In this document: piece by piece, positions 39,501-51,100 of the stretch | Numbering within the stretch: position 1 is the stretch's first letter | Layout of the letters: each line of letters starts with the position of its first letter | Origin: Paragordius varius | Lineage: Eukaryota > Nematomorpha | Assembly: GCA_964247055.1 (NCBI GenBank) | Contig: OZ176053.1 | Coordinates: forward strand, 1,364,001-1,428,000 | Direction: 5' to 3' | DNA: 64,000 nt | Position numbers and translations under genes: made by a program | The notes under the pieces: model-generated | The model's input: the letters and a program-made list of their open reading frames with translations, nothing else | Told to the model about the DNA's origin: nothing | Databases searched by the model: none

Positions 39501-42500
39501 CCATGCCCCCTTTCTCAGATTTGTCCCGCTTTTTTCTTCAAAAAATCTGGTCACTTTAGATGGAAAAATTGCGTAGTTTCGGGAATATAAATATGAATTT
39601 TAATTTTTGATATTTCATTTTTATGGGTAGAAAAAAATCCGGATGAAAACTGCATTAATGCACAAGAGTGTATGTCGAATGTATGTTACCGAAACAAATG
39701 TGTTTGCCCGCATGGATACGTTTTAAAACATGGAGTTTGTAAGCAAAGTATAGACTTTCATTTAGGGATATTGTGGTTATTGAGATTTTAAAGGCTAATA
39801 TTTAATAAATTTTAAATATAAATTAATATTATCTTGATCGTATTAAATCTGTTTACAAATTTTGAAAAAATGAAACCCAAATCACAATTATTTGACCGGT
39901 ATTAAAACCATAATCATGGTGCCAAAACTTTTTTCTTTTTCAAATTAATCTGCAGGAGATGAAAATAAAAAACACATACGATTTCAATCTCTATTACGGT
40001 GATACTCATGAAAAAACTTAAAGGGCTGCAAAAAAATATACCGTGTTTCAAGGGCCGTGCATGCACCTTATAATACCAATAAAAATTTCATAGCTGTTTG
40101 ACATTGCAGATATTTACACTTAAAACAAATAAATCACAATATTTAAAAAAATCAAGGCTAAGAAAAACCTATTTAGGGCAATATGTCACCCGAAGGCCGT
40201 GATTTAAGCATTACTGCTCTATAAAATGTTTATGATTTTTTCTTAAAATTTTCTTGGATACATAATGCTAAAGACCCATTGTGGAACAAAAAATGTCGCC
40301 AACACGATGATTGTCCAAATTCGCCCAACGTTTTTTGTGATACATTGAAGAGTGTTTGTGGTTGTCAACCAAACTCGTATTCCGTAAATCAAACAATATG
40401 TCTTTTAAGTACATTTAATTATTTATGGAATTTAAGTCTTAAAAAGAATTTTTTAAGGATATTTAATTGATTCAGGGATAAATTTTATTTATATAATAAA
40501 AATTATCTTATATATTGACGATGTGTAGAAAAAAACATATCAGAAGAGTGTACACTTGATGAGGAATGTTTAACCAATTACTGCTTAGAATCTAAATGTC
40601 AATGTCCAGCCGGGACTTACAAACTTAAATCTTCCTGTTTAAATGGTTAATTGCATTTCATTTCACAGTTTTAAAATAGGTTTTAAAATATATTTCATGG
40701 TTATATATGGGGTTTTTTACCATTAGGTCGCTTAGCGGACAGCAATTGTGAATCGAATGAAGCATGTCAAGCCTTTAACACTGCAAGCGGATGCGTTAAT
40801 TCTGTTTGTATGTGTGGCGATTCCTTCATCAGTGATGGACCGTATTGTGTTCCAGGTTTTTTACTGTTTTTTGTTATTTAGAAGTGATTTTTAAAGTGTA
40901 AAAAGTGTTAAATTAAAACCTAATAGGCGTTTAATTTTTTTATCAAAATTAGGTTTATCCAACAAACAATGGATTAAAAGTAGTGATACCATTTATACCT
41001 CAATCACCCTTAAACACTTAAATTTCCATTTGTACTTTTAAATTCACCTTCGAACATTTCGTCTTTACTCTAAATGTATTTTGAAAAAATAAAATGGTTG
41101 TGTCTTTTGATGTTAAAAATTTGTCGTAATACAGATGTTTATCTGTGCCATAAAGAAATCCAATATATCAATAGGAGTTAAATTAGCCTCAAGCACATAC
41201 CTTTTTTTAGAGGGAATTTGATATGTTTAAGGGTGAGATTTTCGAGAATGAATTTGAAAACAAAGTTTAATTCCCCTGATCATTATGATGATGGAACAGA
41301 TTTAAAACCACTTTTGGAAATAGGCCTTAACTTACAAATTTTAAATTAAAAAAACCTATTATTTGAAAAATACCCAAAACGTCTATTCCCTTCAATTTAT
41401 ATTTCTAGAAGAAAGTGCTTATGATTGCAAATTTGATGGGAAGATGGTTGTGAGAAATTTTAAAACTTTTGCAGACAATCTCAATCCAATCGAGCAATTT
41501 CATCTGATAAAGTTAATCGAAAAACATGTATTGATTTTATAATCCAATTTTAATATTGAGAATATTGTAAATTTTATGTAGATCACCGAAATTTTGGAGG
41601 AATACATTCCATCACAATTATTTTATGTCTATCTGGAAACAAAGTAATATTTTGTAAGTTAAATCATTTTTAAGGAAAATTGCATAATTTTAATTAAAAA
41701 AGCTTTATTTTTTGAATTTATTTCAGTTATTTCGCAACATTAAACCCGACAAAAAATGGAATGGGACTTCAAATGTTTCTTTACTTGAACAATGTGACTC
41801 AGGATGTTTCAGAAGACCTTAAAACGCAATTTCTAAACCATCTCTTATTATCTTACCAAGATATTAATATAATCAAATTGGATGGCTCGGAAACTTATAT
41901 AACACCAATTATTGGTATCTCAAAATTAATAATAAATAAAATAATTTTAAACGATGAAAAACTTTAAAAAGTTTAATTATGGCTGGCCTATTAGTCTCGG
42001 TTGCATACCAAGTGTATAGATATATATTATCAGTTTAACTAAGAGAAGACGTCGAAAAGTACGCAGACGATTAATTTGATACACAACCTTTTTTGGTCAT
42101 TAAACATATACAACTCAATTTTAGCTCACCAAAAACTAGTGTCCCACTTTTATCATACAGTAATCTTGTCATATTTTTTGCCTAAATAGGAATAGTTGTA
42201 GCACGCATTCTCATCAGAAGAAAAAGGCTGTTGAACCGTTTGCAGGTAAAATCCAATTAACACATGTGAAACATGGTTTCGATATTAAAAGTTATAATTT
42301 CATATGAAATAGTGTGGGTGGTAGACCTCACAACTGCTAAGACGATCAAATGCAAGAGTTATTGGATAATGACCCAACTGAAAACGGTAATTGACAGAAG
42401 CATCACATGTATCCTTACAAAAAACATAAACTCGGTAAATGGGTTTCGCGCAATTTGAATGAACGTTAAACAGAAAATCGAGTGGCAAGTGATATCCTGC

Positions 42501-44857
42501 CATACCCTCACGAAAAAAAATCATTATTGCATCGAATAAGGATGGGTGATGAGAAAAGGCTTGATCATTTAAATCTAAAGGGAAAAAATCGTGACTTTCG
42601 CTTTGCCAAGCCAGTCCATCAACACTAATACCAAATCGCTTCAGTAAGAAAATCATTCTTAGGATGGGTCCAAAGTGGTATGAGCTTTTGAGGTCCCGTA
42701 AAATTGTCAATACACAACATCGCTAGCAAATACATAATTAAAACCATGCATAAATAAAAAAACAACCAGAATAAGCCAGTACATGACAATGCTTCGACCA
42801 ACAAAACCAATTAAATTCGTTTTGATAGGAAGCGCATCCGATCGACTCTCCTGACCTGGCGCCATCTGACTATACAACTTTGCATTAATGGAGCATACCC
42901 TCGCAAAGCAGCATTTCAATATTCAAGACGTTGAAAAATGGCTCGACGAATAGTTACGGAATTCATTTACTACTTGAGAGATGGGCAAAATGTATAGAAG
43001 CCGATGTCTGAATAAAATAAATAAATTATTACAAAACTACGTTTTTGTAAATAAAAACCGGTAAAAATTTATTAATACACCTGGTATGGAAAATTACCAA
43101 AAAAATCGAAAAACATATTTTGGAAATAGATTTAAATTTTAAACTCATGGAATCTAATGTAAAAATTTACTTATAAATCGCTAAATGCAAAAAACAGGCC
43201 CATGTGTAACACGACAAATGGTAAAAATCAATTCAAACAAATTTATTATGGTTTTTGCCTTTGTCCTGATACCAGCTCTATTCGTAGTGTTTCACATTGC
43301 TCGAACTTACATAAGTAATTACTCTAACTTAATTTTTGAAATAATATTACGATTTTGGAGTTTATTTTTTATAAAAAAAATATAATAAATTAATTTAGCT
43401 TTGCATTCGGAATTGCGTAAAGCCATACCTTGGAAACAAAATGTGTTTGTAAATTATGTCACGATCCCGAACGAAGAAACGCTGAAAATTATCCTTAAAA
43501 CATTAAAATTTGACACAGGTTTTAAATATATTTATGGATCATTAGGTTATATATATATAAAGTAAAAAAATTGTCTTGAGAGATTATTTTGAACGATTTA
43601 ATATAAAATTGACCATAGCATAACTTAACATTAAAGACTTACTTGAAACAAAGACGGGCCAAAACTAATAACAGCCATAAACAATTTAAGAACAATACAA
43701 ATTTGGTCATTAATATAAAAGTTTGAGTATTTAACTTTTTTTTATAAAGTTAAATAGGTGGTCCATACACCTTATAATAACTTTAATGCAAGTAGATTGC
43801 ATCTTTTATGGAATTTATTGAGTAACTTATTTAGATTATAACATGTGGTAACACATTTTAATAGGTTAAATATGGTAGTTAAGTAAAAACAAAAATATTT
43901 TAACAATAGATAATGGTTGTTACCCATTTATATTTAATTGTTTATACCAATCTTAAATAATCGTCATTGACACAGTCATATGCCATATAAATTTTTTAGC
44001 AAAATCATTTTTTCAGAACAAACCTTTTTTAATGTCAAAATTTAGCACATACTTAAAATTTTCATTCCACAATATCGGCAGTTTTATGTTTAATTAAAAA
44101 AATAGTCCAATTTACAAGGGTCAATTTTAAAACTTTCGAGTCTATGGCAAATTTTTTGTTCAATATAAATATGGTTATGCTTTTTAATTATAATGTGTAT
44201 AATAATTTAATTATAACTTCGAAATGAAGGATAGAAGCTTTTACCAAAAAAAAATATTTGCTATAATGTGCGCTAATTTGCCCTTTCTCGATATCTGGAA
44301 TTTACCCCAAAGTCCAAATAACTTTCTTATAGCACTAAGAAGCCCTAAAACTAAAAGCATTATAAGAAAATATGATACATTTATCTAGAATATATATCAT
44401 TAAGAAAATATTAAAACACCCAATTTTATGCCGTTTATGAGGTTTTGGAAAAATAGTTATATAGCAAGCCTGAATTTTTTTGGTAATATATCTTTATCCG
44501 TTCATATTTAATCCATTTTTATATGCCAAATATTTAGACACTATGAATTCGCATCAATTAAAGTTGGAGTATTTACGTTACTTTTATGAGCAACATTACG
44601 ATTTTGATTACACCTACAATTATGACTTAACGTTCAATTACAATGCTTTCCTTCAACGCCAATCTCAAGAACCTCGCCATGATATTATCGATTCCCTGTA
44701 TAATAATAATACCCAAAATTTAAACGTTTCTAGGGGTGAAATTGTTAAAAAATCTTTGGCATTTAAGCGTATGGAAAATGCTTCAAACGATAGTATTGAA
44801 TCGCAAACGTACAGTTTAAACTATGAGAAATATGACGAGGACGAATCTATAAAATGA
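36559..44857 (+). CDS. EB-module cysteine-rich type I membrane protein (5' end missing)
   Basis: Exons: 36559-36714, 36764-36925, 39631-39747, 40274-40408, 40529-40645, 40727-40855, 41409-41527, 41582-41643, 41727-41914, 43198-43314, 43399-43518, 44538-44857. Each of the first six is flanked by phase-1 introns and encodes one cysteine module (such as NCINAQECMSNVCYRNKCVC), resembling EB modules of arthropod and nematode secreted or surface proteins. Exons 7-9 join in phase into a membrane-proximal domain without cysteine repeats. The next exon holds a hydrophobic span (FIMVFAFVLIPALFVVF) followed by a basic residue. The last exon is a cytoplasmic tail with many tyrosines (HYDFDYTYNYDLTFNYNAF) and a TGA stop. 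About 580 residues are accounted for. A role as receptor or adhesion molecule is inference. The exon joining 41914 to the membrane span is the least certain: a competing exon lies at 42190-42245. Large transposons occupy two introns. Confidence 0.72.
37094..39558 (+). mobile_element. 2.5-kb hAT transposon in an EB-gene intron
   Basis: The terminal inverted repeats are TAAGGTGACCAGACGTCCCG and, on the other strand, TAAAGTGACCAGAT followed by AGCGGGACAAA. Inside, plus-strand pieces read MASSSSYKMSDFYRK, MDCTSQIIRTLFNKKFTCAR, SLGENSDIIFTSIMNI, IAYCADDTNTNLGGK and a late ALSLPKTNAAPDRVFSTLNK, in the order of a hAT transposase with its C-terminal dimerisation region. A zinc-finger-like start (CSLCEGEF...HGGKRDITKHMKT) precedes them at about 37675. 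Several stops and frame changes show that it is dead. I saw no matching 8-bp flanks (GTTATGAT / GATGGAAA). Confidence 0.85.
39997..40216. mobile_element. 220-bp hAT MITE with 7/8 target duplication
   Basis: The left end is CGGTGATACTCATGAAAA; the right end on the other strand is CAGTAATGCTTAAATCACGG. GGGCC-type subterminal blocks and GCTGTTTGACATTGCAGATA link it to the 11801-13048 family. The flanks are CTCTATTA (39989-39996) and CTCTATAA (40217-40224). It lies in the intron before the fourth EB exon. Confidence 0.8.
42300..43040 (+). mobile_element. Mariner transposon fragment
   Basis: The plus strand reads KLGKWVSRNLNER, then LLHRIRMGDEKRL, then after a frame change DSPDLAPSDY and LERWAKCIEADV. 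These are the mariner transposase landmarks KLGKWVPHEL, FLHRIVTGDEKW, SPDLAPSDY and the C-terminal RWxKCIxxxGxYF, in order. The 5' third, including the helix-turn-helix part, and the left inverted repeat are missing. A possible right end is TTTATTAATACACCTGGTA near 43065-43083. It lies in the intron before the transmembrane exon of the EB gene. Confidence 0.85.
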
Positions 44858-45205
44858 TGAAGGCAAAAATCACTACAATCCAATTATTAGTTACCCAAAA
44901 AAGAATCAAAAATAAAAATGCAAAATTTCTAATTTTTATTTTTACTATGTAATAATTTTTGATATTGGATATCTCATTGTGAGGTTTTTGTCAAGCATAA
45001 ATACTCTCCAAAAAAATTGTTTGAACTTTCTTAGTGTATTTTTGGATTTATTTCATAAATGGTACTTTTTGTTCGAATAAAACCCCAATATCGCTACAAA
45101 TGTTAAAAATGTAACATAAAATTTCATTTGCTTTAAAATTACAATAAACGATCGGTCATTCAATTTTTGCATGTTTTATGACTTTATTTAAAAATTGGTA
45201 TATTA

Positions 45206-47567
45206 CAGTAAAAACTGATAATATACGAAAAAAACGTAATAATATAAAGACAAATAATCTATATATTTATGAAAATGGAAAGCGGTGGCTTTGTGATCTG
45301 TTTCCGGAAAAGTAGACTCATTCAAATCCAAATATCGAAAAAATATAATCCTTAATGAATGCCCAGACAATAGCTTCGCCCTTTTTTGAATTAGGTCCCC
45401 AGTTTGGGCCCACCCCGTGTACAAAACGGTTTTTTTTGAAAACACAAGTCCACAAAAATCATATCTTTGAGACAATTTTCCGGAAAACGGTTGGACCATT
45501 CGATTTCAAATATGATTTTTTTAACTTATTTTCGTTTGCGCCGAACATGGTCGGCTCGCTTTTTTAATTTAGGCCCTCTTTTTACCCGCTCCCCCCGTAA
45601 AATGCCATTTTAAGTCCACAAAAATATTTTTAACCTATTTTCACCCAAAGTATAAGACCGTAAAAATACAATAAAGATTCCAGGTATCTGCTAAAAGGCA
45701 AAAATTTTAGTCAAGAGTTTTTTTTGATGATAGTTGCTGGGTAAGGAAATATCCGCTAAAAACTGACTCGTCATAAACCGTGCTTTGGGGCTAAATTTCA
45801 GAAAACCCAGGCCATATGAGTTCAATCCGTGCTTAAAATATTACCTGTAAAAAGTCAAAAATTAGAGTCGGGCGGATTTTTTAAGCGATTAAATAGGCCC
45901 TCTACGCCCTGAGAAATGCGCCACCATAGAATAATTTTTTAATTTTGAGGCAATTTTTCCGAAAACTAATGAGAGCATATGGAATCAATCATGATTCCAG
46001 GTATTCTCCGTAAAAAGGCAAAAAATTTAATCAAGCGCTTTTTTGTATTAGCCTCTGGGTAGGGAGCTGCCCGCCTACAACGGCGCCACCATATCAAAAT
46101 TGCGTTGTTTAGGAGTTAATCTTCAGAAAACTTATGAGACTATGTGAGTTCAATAAGGGCCTAAAACATTACCCGTAAAAAGGCAAAAATTTAAGTCGAG
46201 CGGTTTTAAATTAGCGGTTAGATAGGCCCATTACACCCTAAAAAATGCGCTATCATTGTACTAATTTTTTAGTTTTGAAGCCAATCTGTCATAACTAATA
46301 AGAACATATGGAATGAATGATGATTCCCGGTATTCTTATATAAAGGCAAAAAAATTTATCGAACGTTTTTTTATTTTGGCTCCTGGGCAGGGATCTACCC
46401 GCCAAAAACTGTGCCACCATATCAAAATTGCGTTGTTTAGGAGTTTTTTTCAAAAGTTTTATAAGGGCCAGAAATATTACGCGTAAAAAGGCAAAAATTT
46501 AAGTCGAGCGGATTTTTTAAATTAGCGGTTAAATAGGCTCTAGGTAAGGGCTACCCGTGTAAAAATGCGTCACTATATCGATACAGCATGTCTTTGGAGT
46601 TAAATTTCAAAAAAAACTTATGAGACTATGTGAGTTCAATAAGGGCCTAAAATATTTATTACCTCTCAAAAAACAATTTTAGTATAGGGGGTTATTTTAA
46701 TAAATTGCTAAGAAAAGTTTTACGTCCTGGAAAATTCGCCGCCATAGAACAATTTTTGGTTTTGAAGCAAAATTTCCAAGAACTTATAGAAACATATGGA
46801 CATTATAATTTCAGATATTCACCATATAAAGACAAAAATTTTGCTCGACGCTTTTTTATACCTGCCTTTGGGTAATAATCTACCAGCCAAAAACTGTGCA
46901 ACTAATTAGAAATTGCGTTGTTTTGGAACTAATTTAAAACTTATGCCATATGAGTTCATTAAAAGCTTGTATTACCCGTAACTAGGTAAAAATTAGGGTC
47001 GGGCCTTTTTTATTAGCCTTTAAATTGAGGCCTTTATGCCCTATGCCATCATTTATGATTATTTAGTGTTGAAATATTTTTTGAATAACCCATGAGACGA
47101 CGGTCTCAAAGATGATTCCAAATTTCCCTATAAAAGCTAGCGCTTTTTCCATATAGGCCTATAAGTAGGACTCTACCGGTTTAAAACTGAGACGCCATAC
47201 AAAATTGGCGTGGCTTTGGAGATAATTTTCAAAAAACTTAAGAAGCCATACGAGTTCAATAAAGGCTTTAAATATCACCCATAAAAAAGTAAAAAATTAT
47301 AGTATAGCGGTTTTCCCGTTAGCCGTAATTCTAAAAGACAACCATACTTTTTAAACTTTAATTTTTCCCACATAAATGATTTATTTCAATAATAAAATAT
47401 ATAATTGATTGTATTACTAATATACATCTCTATTCCATACTTTGCAATTTTTAACAATTATTTAAATTTTAAATCAAGATTTAAAAAATATGGTTGTTGT
47501 CTTTTAGAAAAAAATATTTGTCTTTATATTTTTACGTTTTTTCCATATACAATTTCAATTTTTACTG
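45206..47567. mobile_element. MITE copy split by the right 160-bp array
   Basis: The left piece at 45206-45262 (CAGTAAAAACTGATAATATA..., after TA) carries the MITE sequence as far as AAAGACAAAT. The rest of the MITE resumes at about 47328 (TTCTAAAAGACAACCATACT) and runs to TTTTTACTG at 47567, followed by TA. The two pieces together make one complete MITE with the array lying between neighbouring positions of it. Confidence 0.75.
45380..47325 (+). repeat. Right array of about 160-bp monomers
   Basis: GGCAAAAATTT-type landmarks occur near 45696, 45856, 46015, 46183, 46344, 46488, 46668, 46828, 46985, 47128 and 47288, so the monomer is about 160 bp and the dimer about 320 bp. The inner end has a different unit of about 185 bp present twice (near 45385 and 45560, with CCGCTCCCCCCGTAAAATGC). 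The whole array is the inverted, collinear partner of 32390-34075. No coding frame of interest is seen. Confidence 0.85.
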
Positions 47568-48126
47568 TATTATACCTTTAAAAAAATAAATATAATATTA
47601 AATCTCTTTAATAGGCTTATACTAATACAATGTCCAACAATTATAATTTTATGGATATATAAAGCGACAAACTAACGCCATCAAAGGTGTTTATGTCAAC
47701 TATTCTCTGAGACTTTCAATAAATGCAGAATTAATTCGGCCTAATAAAATGTAAGATTTTCAGAAAGATTCAACAAAATATAGTAAAAATACAGCCTGAT
47801 ATTAGTAGGAACCACTTCAACAAACTAATATTTTGATACCATTTTGGTTTTCAAAACCCCCGATAATCTAAAAATTTAGTATTCGAAAATATATTTATTG
47901 ATTTGTGTCATGGGCATTATCATTTGTGGGTATATCATAGAGAAACATGTAATGTTTAACATCCAATTTGTTGAGAAATAATCGAATCGAAGTGGGCGCT
48001 AACCAAGCACTAAAATATTGCGTTAGCGATCTAAAATTCAGACACAAAAATTTATAATCAAAATATATAAATTAAAGACAAAAATTAAATTTTTCACACA
48101 AAAAATATCCAAAAATTAGTTGTTTA
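47568..48126. other. Non-coding DNA downstream of NSUN2
   Basis: No gene or repeat structure was recognised. It should hold the NSUN2 3' UTR. Confidence 0.45.
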
Positions 48127-51100
48127 TTACTTTAAATAGGACAAATTATCTCCATTGGTATCTATAATGCTATTTTCTTCAGGCGTTGTTTCAAAGGATG
48201 CTTCGTTTAATATTAAGCAAATACTTCCCAGTGCTATTTTAAGTAGATTCAATATTGTACAAAATTAATCATAAATTCAAATATTTTTGTATACCTTTAT
48301 TTTTGACTTGGTCACAGACAAAAGAGCTTAACAAAGTTAGTTGACAATTTTCATTGTGCAAAAGTTGTATGAAATCTGAAAATAGAATATGTATTTTTCT
48401 GGGTTCCCCAATAGCATGGCTAGATATATCGATGCCCTATATAAGTATAAAATCAATAAATTTTATTAGAGAAGAAAATTAATACAGTAACAATTAAAAT
48501 TGTAAAAATAATTTACAAAAAATATAAAAAACAAATATTATTTTTTTCAAAAAATTATTTTTGAATCTTGTGTTTTTTGCCAATAAACCTAGCGTTAAGA
48601 AATGGGAGCCACGCTTATTACTTTTTAAAGTTGTAACTACAGGCCTTACGACATATAAGGAAAAAAATATGGTTTTCTTGATAAAAAATATATATAAAAA
48701 TATTTTACTTTTATTTTTTGAGAAAATTATTTTAAATTATATATAGAATGTTATCGATTTCCACATTTCAAAAAAAGTAATTATTCAAAGTTAAAATATA
48801 AATAAATATATTTTTATTCGAAGCATAAAATATAAACATCTTGACACAATCTATAGGGGTGATCGCATTTAAGACTTCGATTGTAAGCAAGTATTCGCTG
48901 ACCCGTACTTATAATTTTAAGCCTATCACGATTCAACAGAATAATTTCACGTATCCGGTCATGGACATAATATAAATTATGTTTAATACAACTGGTCGCT
49001 GTTGATGTTGTTCTTAAACCAATATTTTCGGGAGATTTTTGTAAATTTTCATTTTCAATCTCTAAAATATTATAAAATTGGTAATAAAAATATCTAAAAA
49101 TTTTTTAAAAAGAATGAATAATGAATTTGACATAAATAGGGTTAATATTGCTTTAATACAAACGCGGCCCACAAGCCACAACGTCCCTCCAACAAATTTT
49201 ACCACCCGCAAAAAAAATTAAAATATTTTATTAAAATTTTAATATATTTTTTAAAAAAATAATTTATCCGGAATCATGATTGATATATAGAGAAATTATT
49301 TATTGATATCCATTGTTTTAATGCGACTTACAGAATTTTTTGAAGGTAAAAATGCGGCCCGCGAGGCCATATGTGTTGCAACCCGTGCTTGAATACATAA
49401 TGATTAATAAAAATTAGGAATAATTGGATGAAAAAAACAACAGCATATAAAAACCATTTTTAGATGAAGAAAGAGTCTCCTCATTATGATTATTGTTGTC
49501 TTTTTCGGTATTTTGTTGTAATTTTTCTTTCTTGGTTGTTTTGACATCTTCACTCCGATAACTTATGTTTTGGACAGCGAATTCAGGTGTGAAATCAAAG
49601 AATTTACTAATTTTTTTTATAAGAGATAAATATTAGTAAATTATGCAGTAAAAAATAATATTATAGGGACAAAACGAAATGGAAAGATATATAATTTGTA
49701 AAACCTTGATTTTTTGTTTTATAAGTTATCATTATAGGTTACAAAACAGAAATAATGTAAATCGATACTATTTATAAAATTTCTGAATTATATTCAAATA
49801 ATTTTATAATAATCTAAAAAATCAAGATTTAAAAAGTGTGGTTGTCTCTAAATAAAAGAATTATTTGAAGTTTTGTGGGTGTAATTTTAATATATATCCT
49901 AAATAAAATTAATAATTTAATTAACGGTATAAAACACTTGATATCTTTCCATAATTCCATGTCTGATGCCATATCAGACCCCAAGAATCTGAAAGGATTT
50001 TCACGAAATCCCTGGTTATTTTTGCTGTTTGGTTTGAATCTTTTAGTTTTATTAGGGTTTAAGTTTAATGTTTGAACATTTTGTCCTTTTGACGTGTCGT
50101 CAGAACTAATGCTTTCTAATGGGTTTCCATCAGAAATTCCAAGTAAAGTTTGATTAGACGTATTATTTAGGCATTCGAAATAATTGGATATAAAGGCTCC
50201 TTTTTTAATATATAATTAAAAAATATGCGGTCATTACTTAACAATTTAAAAAATATGTTTTAATCTAATTTCAAAACAAGATTTGCCAAGTGGTGAAGGA
50301 AAAAAAATATTTTGTTATACATATATATATATAAATCAGTTATGCGATTTTTTTCGATTGATGATATGTAAATTAACTGTTAAATAAAAATCATATCAAT
50401 GTATTTTATTTTCTACGAATAAACTTTATCAAAAATTAACAAGGAATATTACAAAATACAAATATAAATTAGGCATAAAAATTTAAGTCAAGAAAAAATT
50501 ACCCATTCTAAAGTCTTGTACAACGTCAGCCCCTAAATTACTTATAGGCCATGAAGTATTTACTATTTTTAAGCGTTTTTGTTGAGCATTTTCAATAACA
50601 TTTCCACTTTGAGTATATGGAAAGTGTGGATGTTCAATGATTTGATCACCATTTTTTTCTTGATGCGTTTGTGTTAAAGAAGAATTTTCTAACCCTACTC
50701 CCCCACACATCCAAGGTAAGATAGCTACCTTACGTAATCTGGCGACAAAAAAACCTCCAGTATCTTGTAGGTGTGGATAAATGCGTAAACTATCACGTTA
50801 ATTATTAAATAGTTTTTGAATAATTACAAACATTTTCCCAAAAAACTAACTACAAGTTTTCACAAAATGATCCATTTAATGCAGTGGTCCCCACCCTTTT
50901 TTGTTATCCTCTCCCCCTTATTGAAAATAGAAATTCTTGCGCCCCCCCCTCTCAAAAAAAATCCAAGATAAAAATGTAAAAATATAATATACCATTTAAA
51001 TTTAAAATTCACCCTTGAAAAATTCAAATTCATCCTTAAAATAAATCATCTGTTTTCGGACTAATATAACTCATCATTAAGGAGAAGTATATTCTTATGG

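Noticed and set aside
42300-42919. Minus-strand open frames
   Set aside because: They are shadows of the plus-strand mariner transposase, whose motifs are readable in order.
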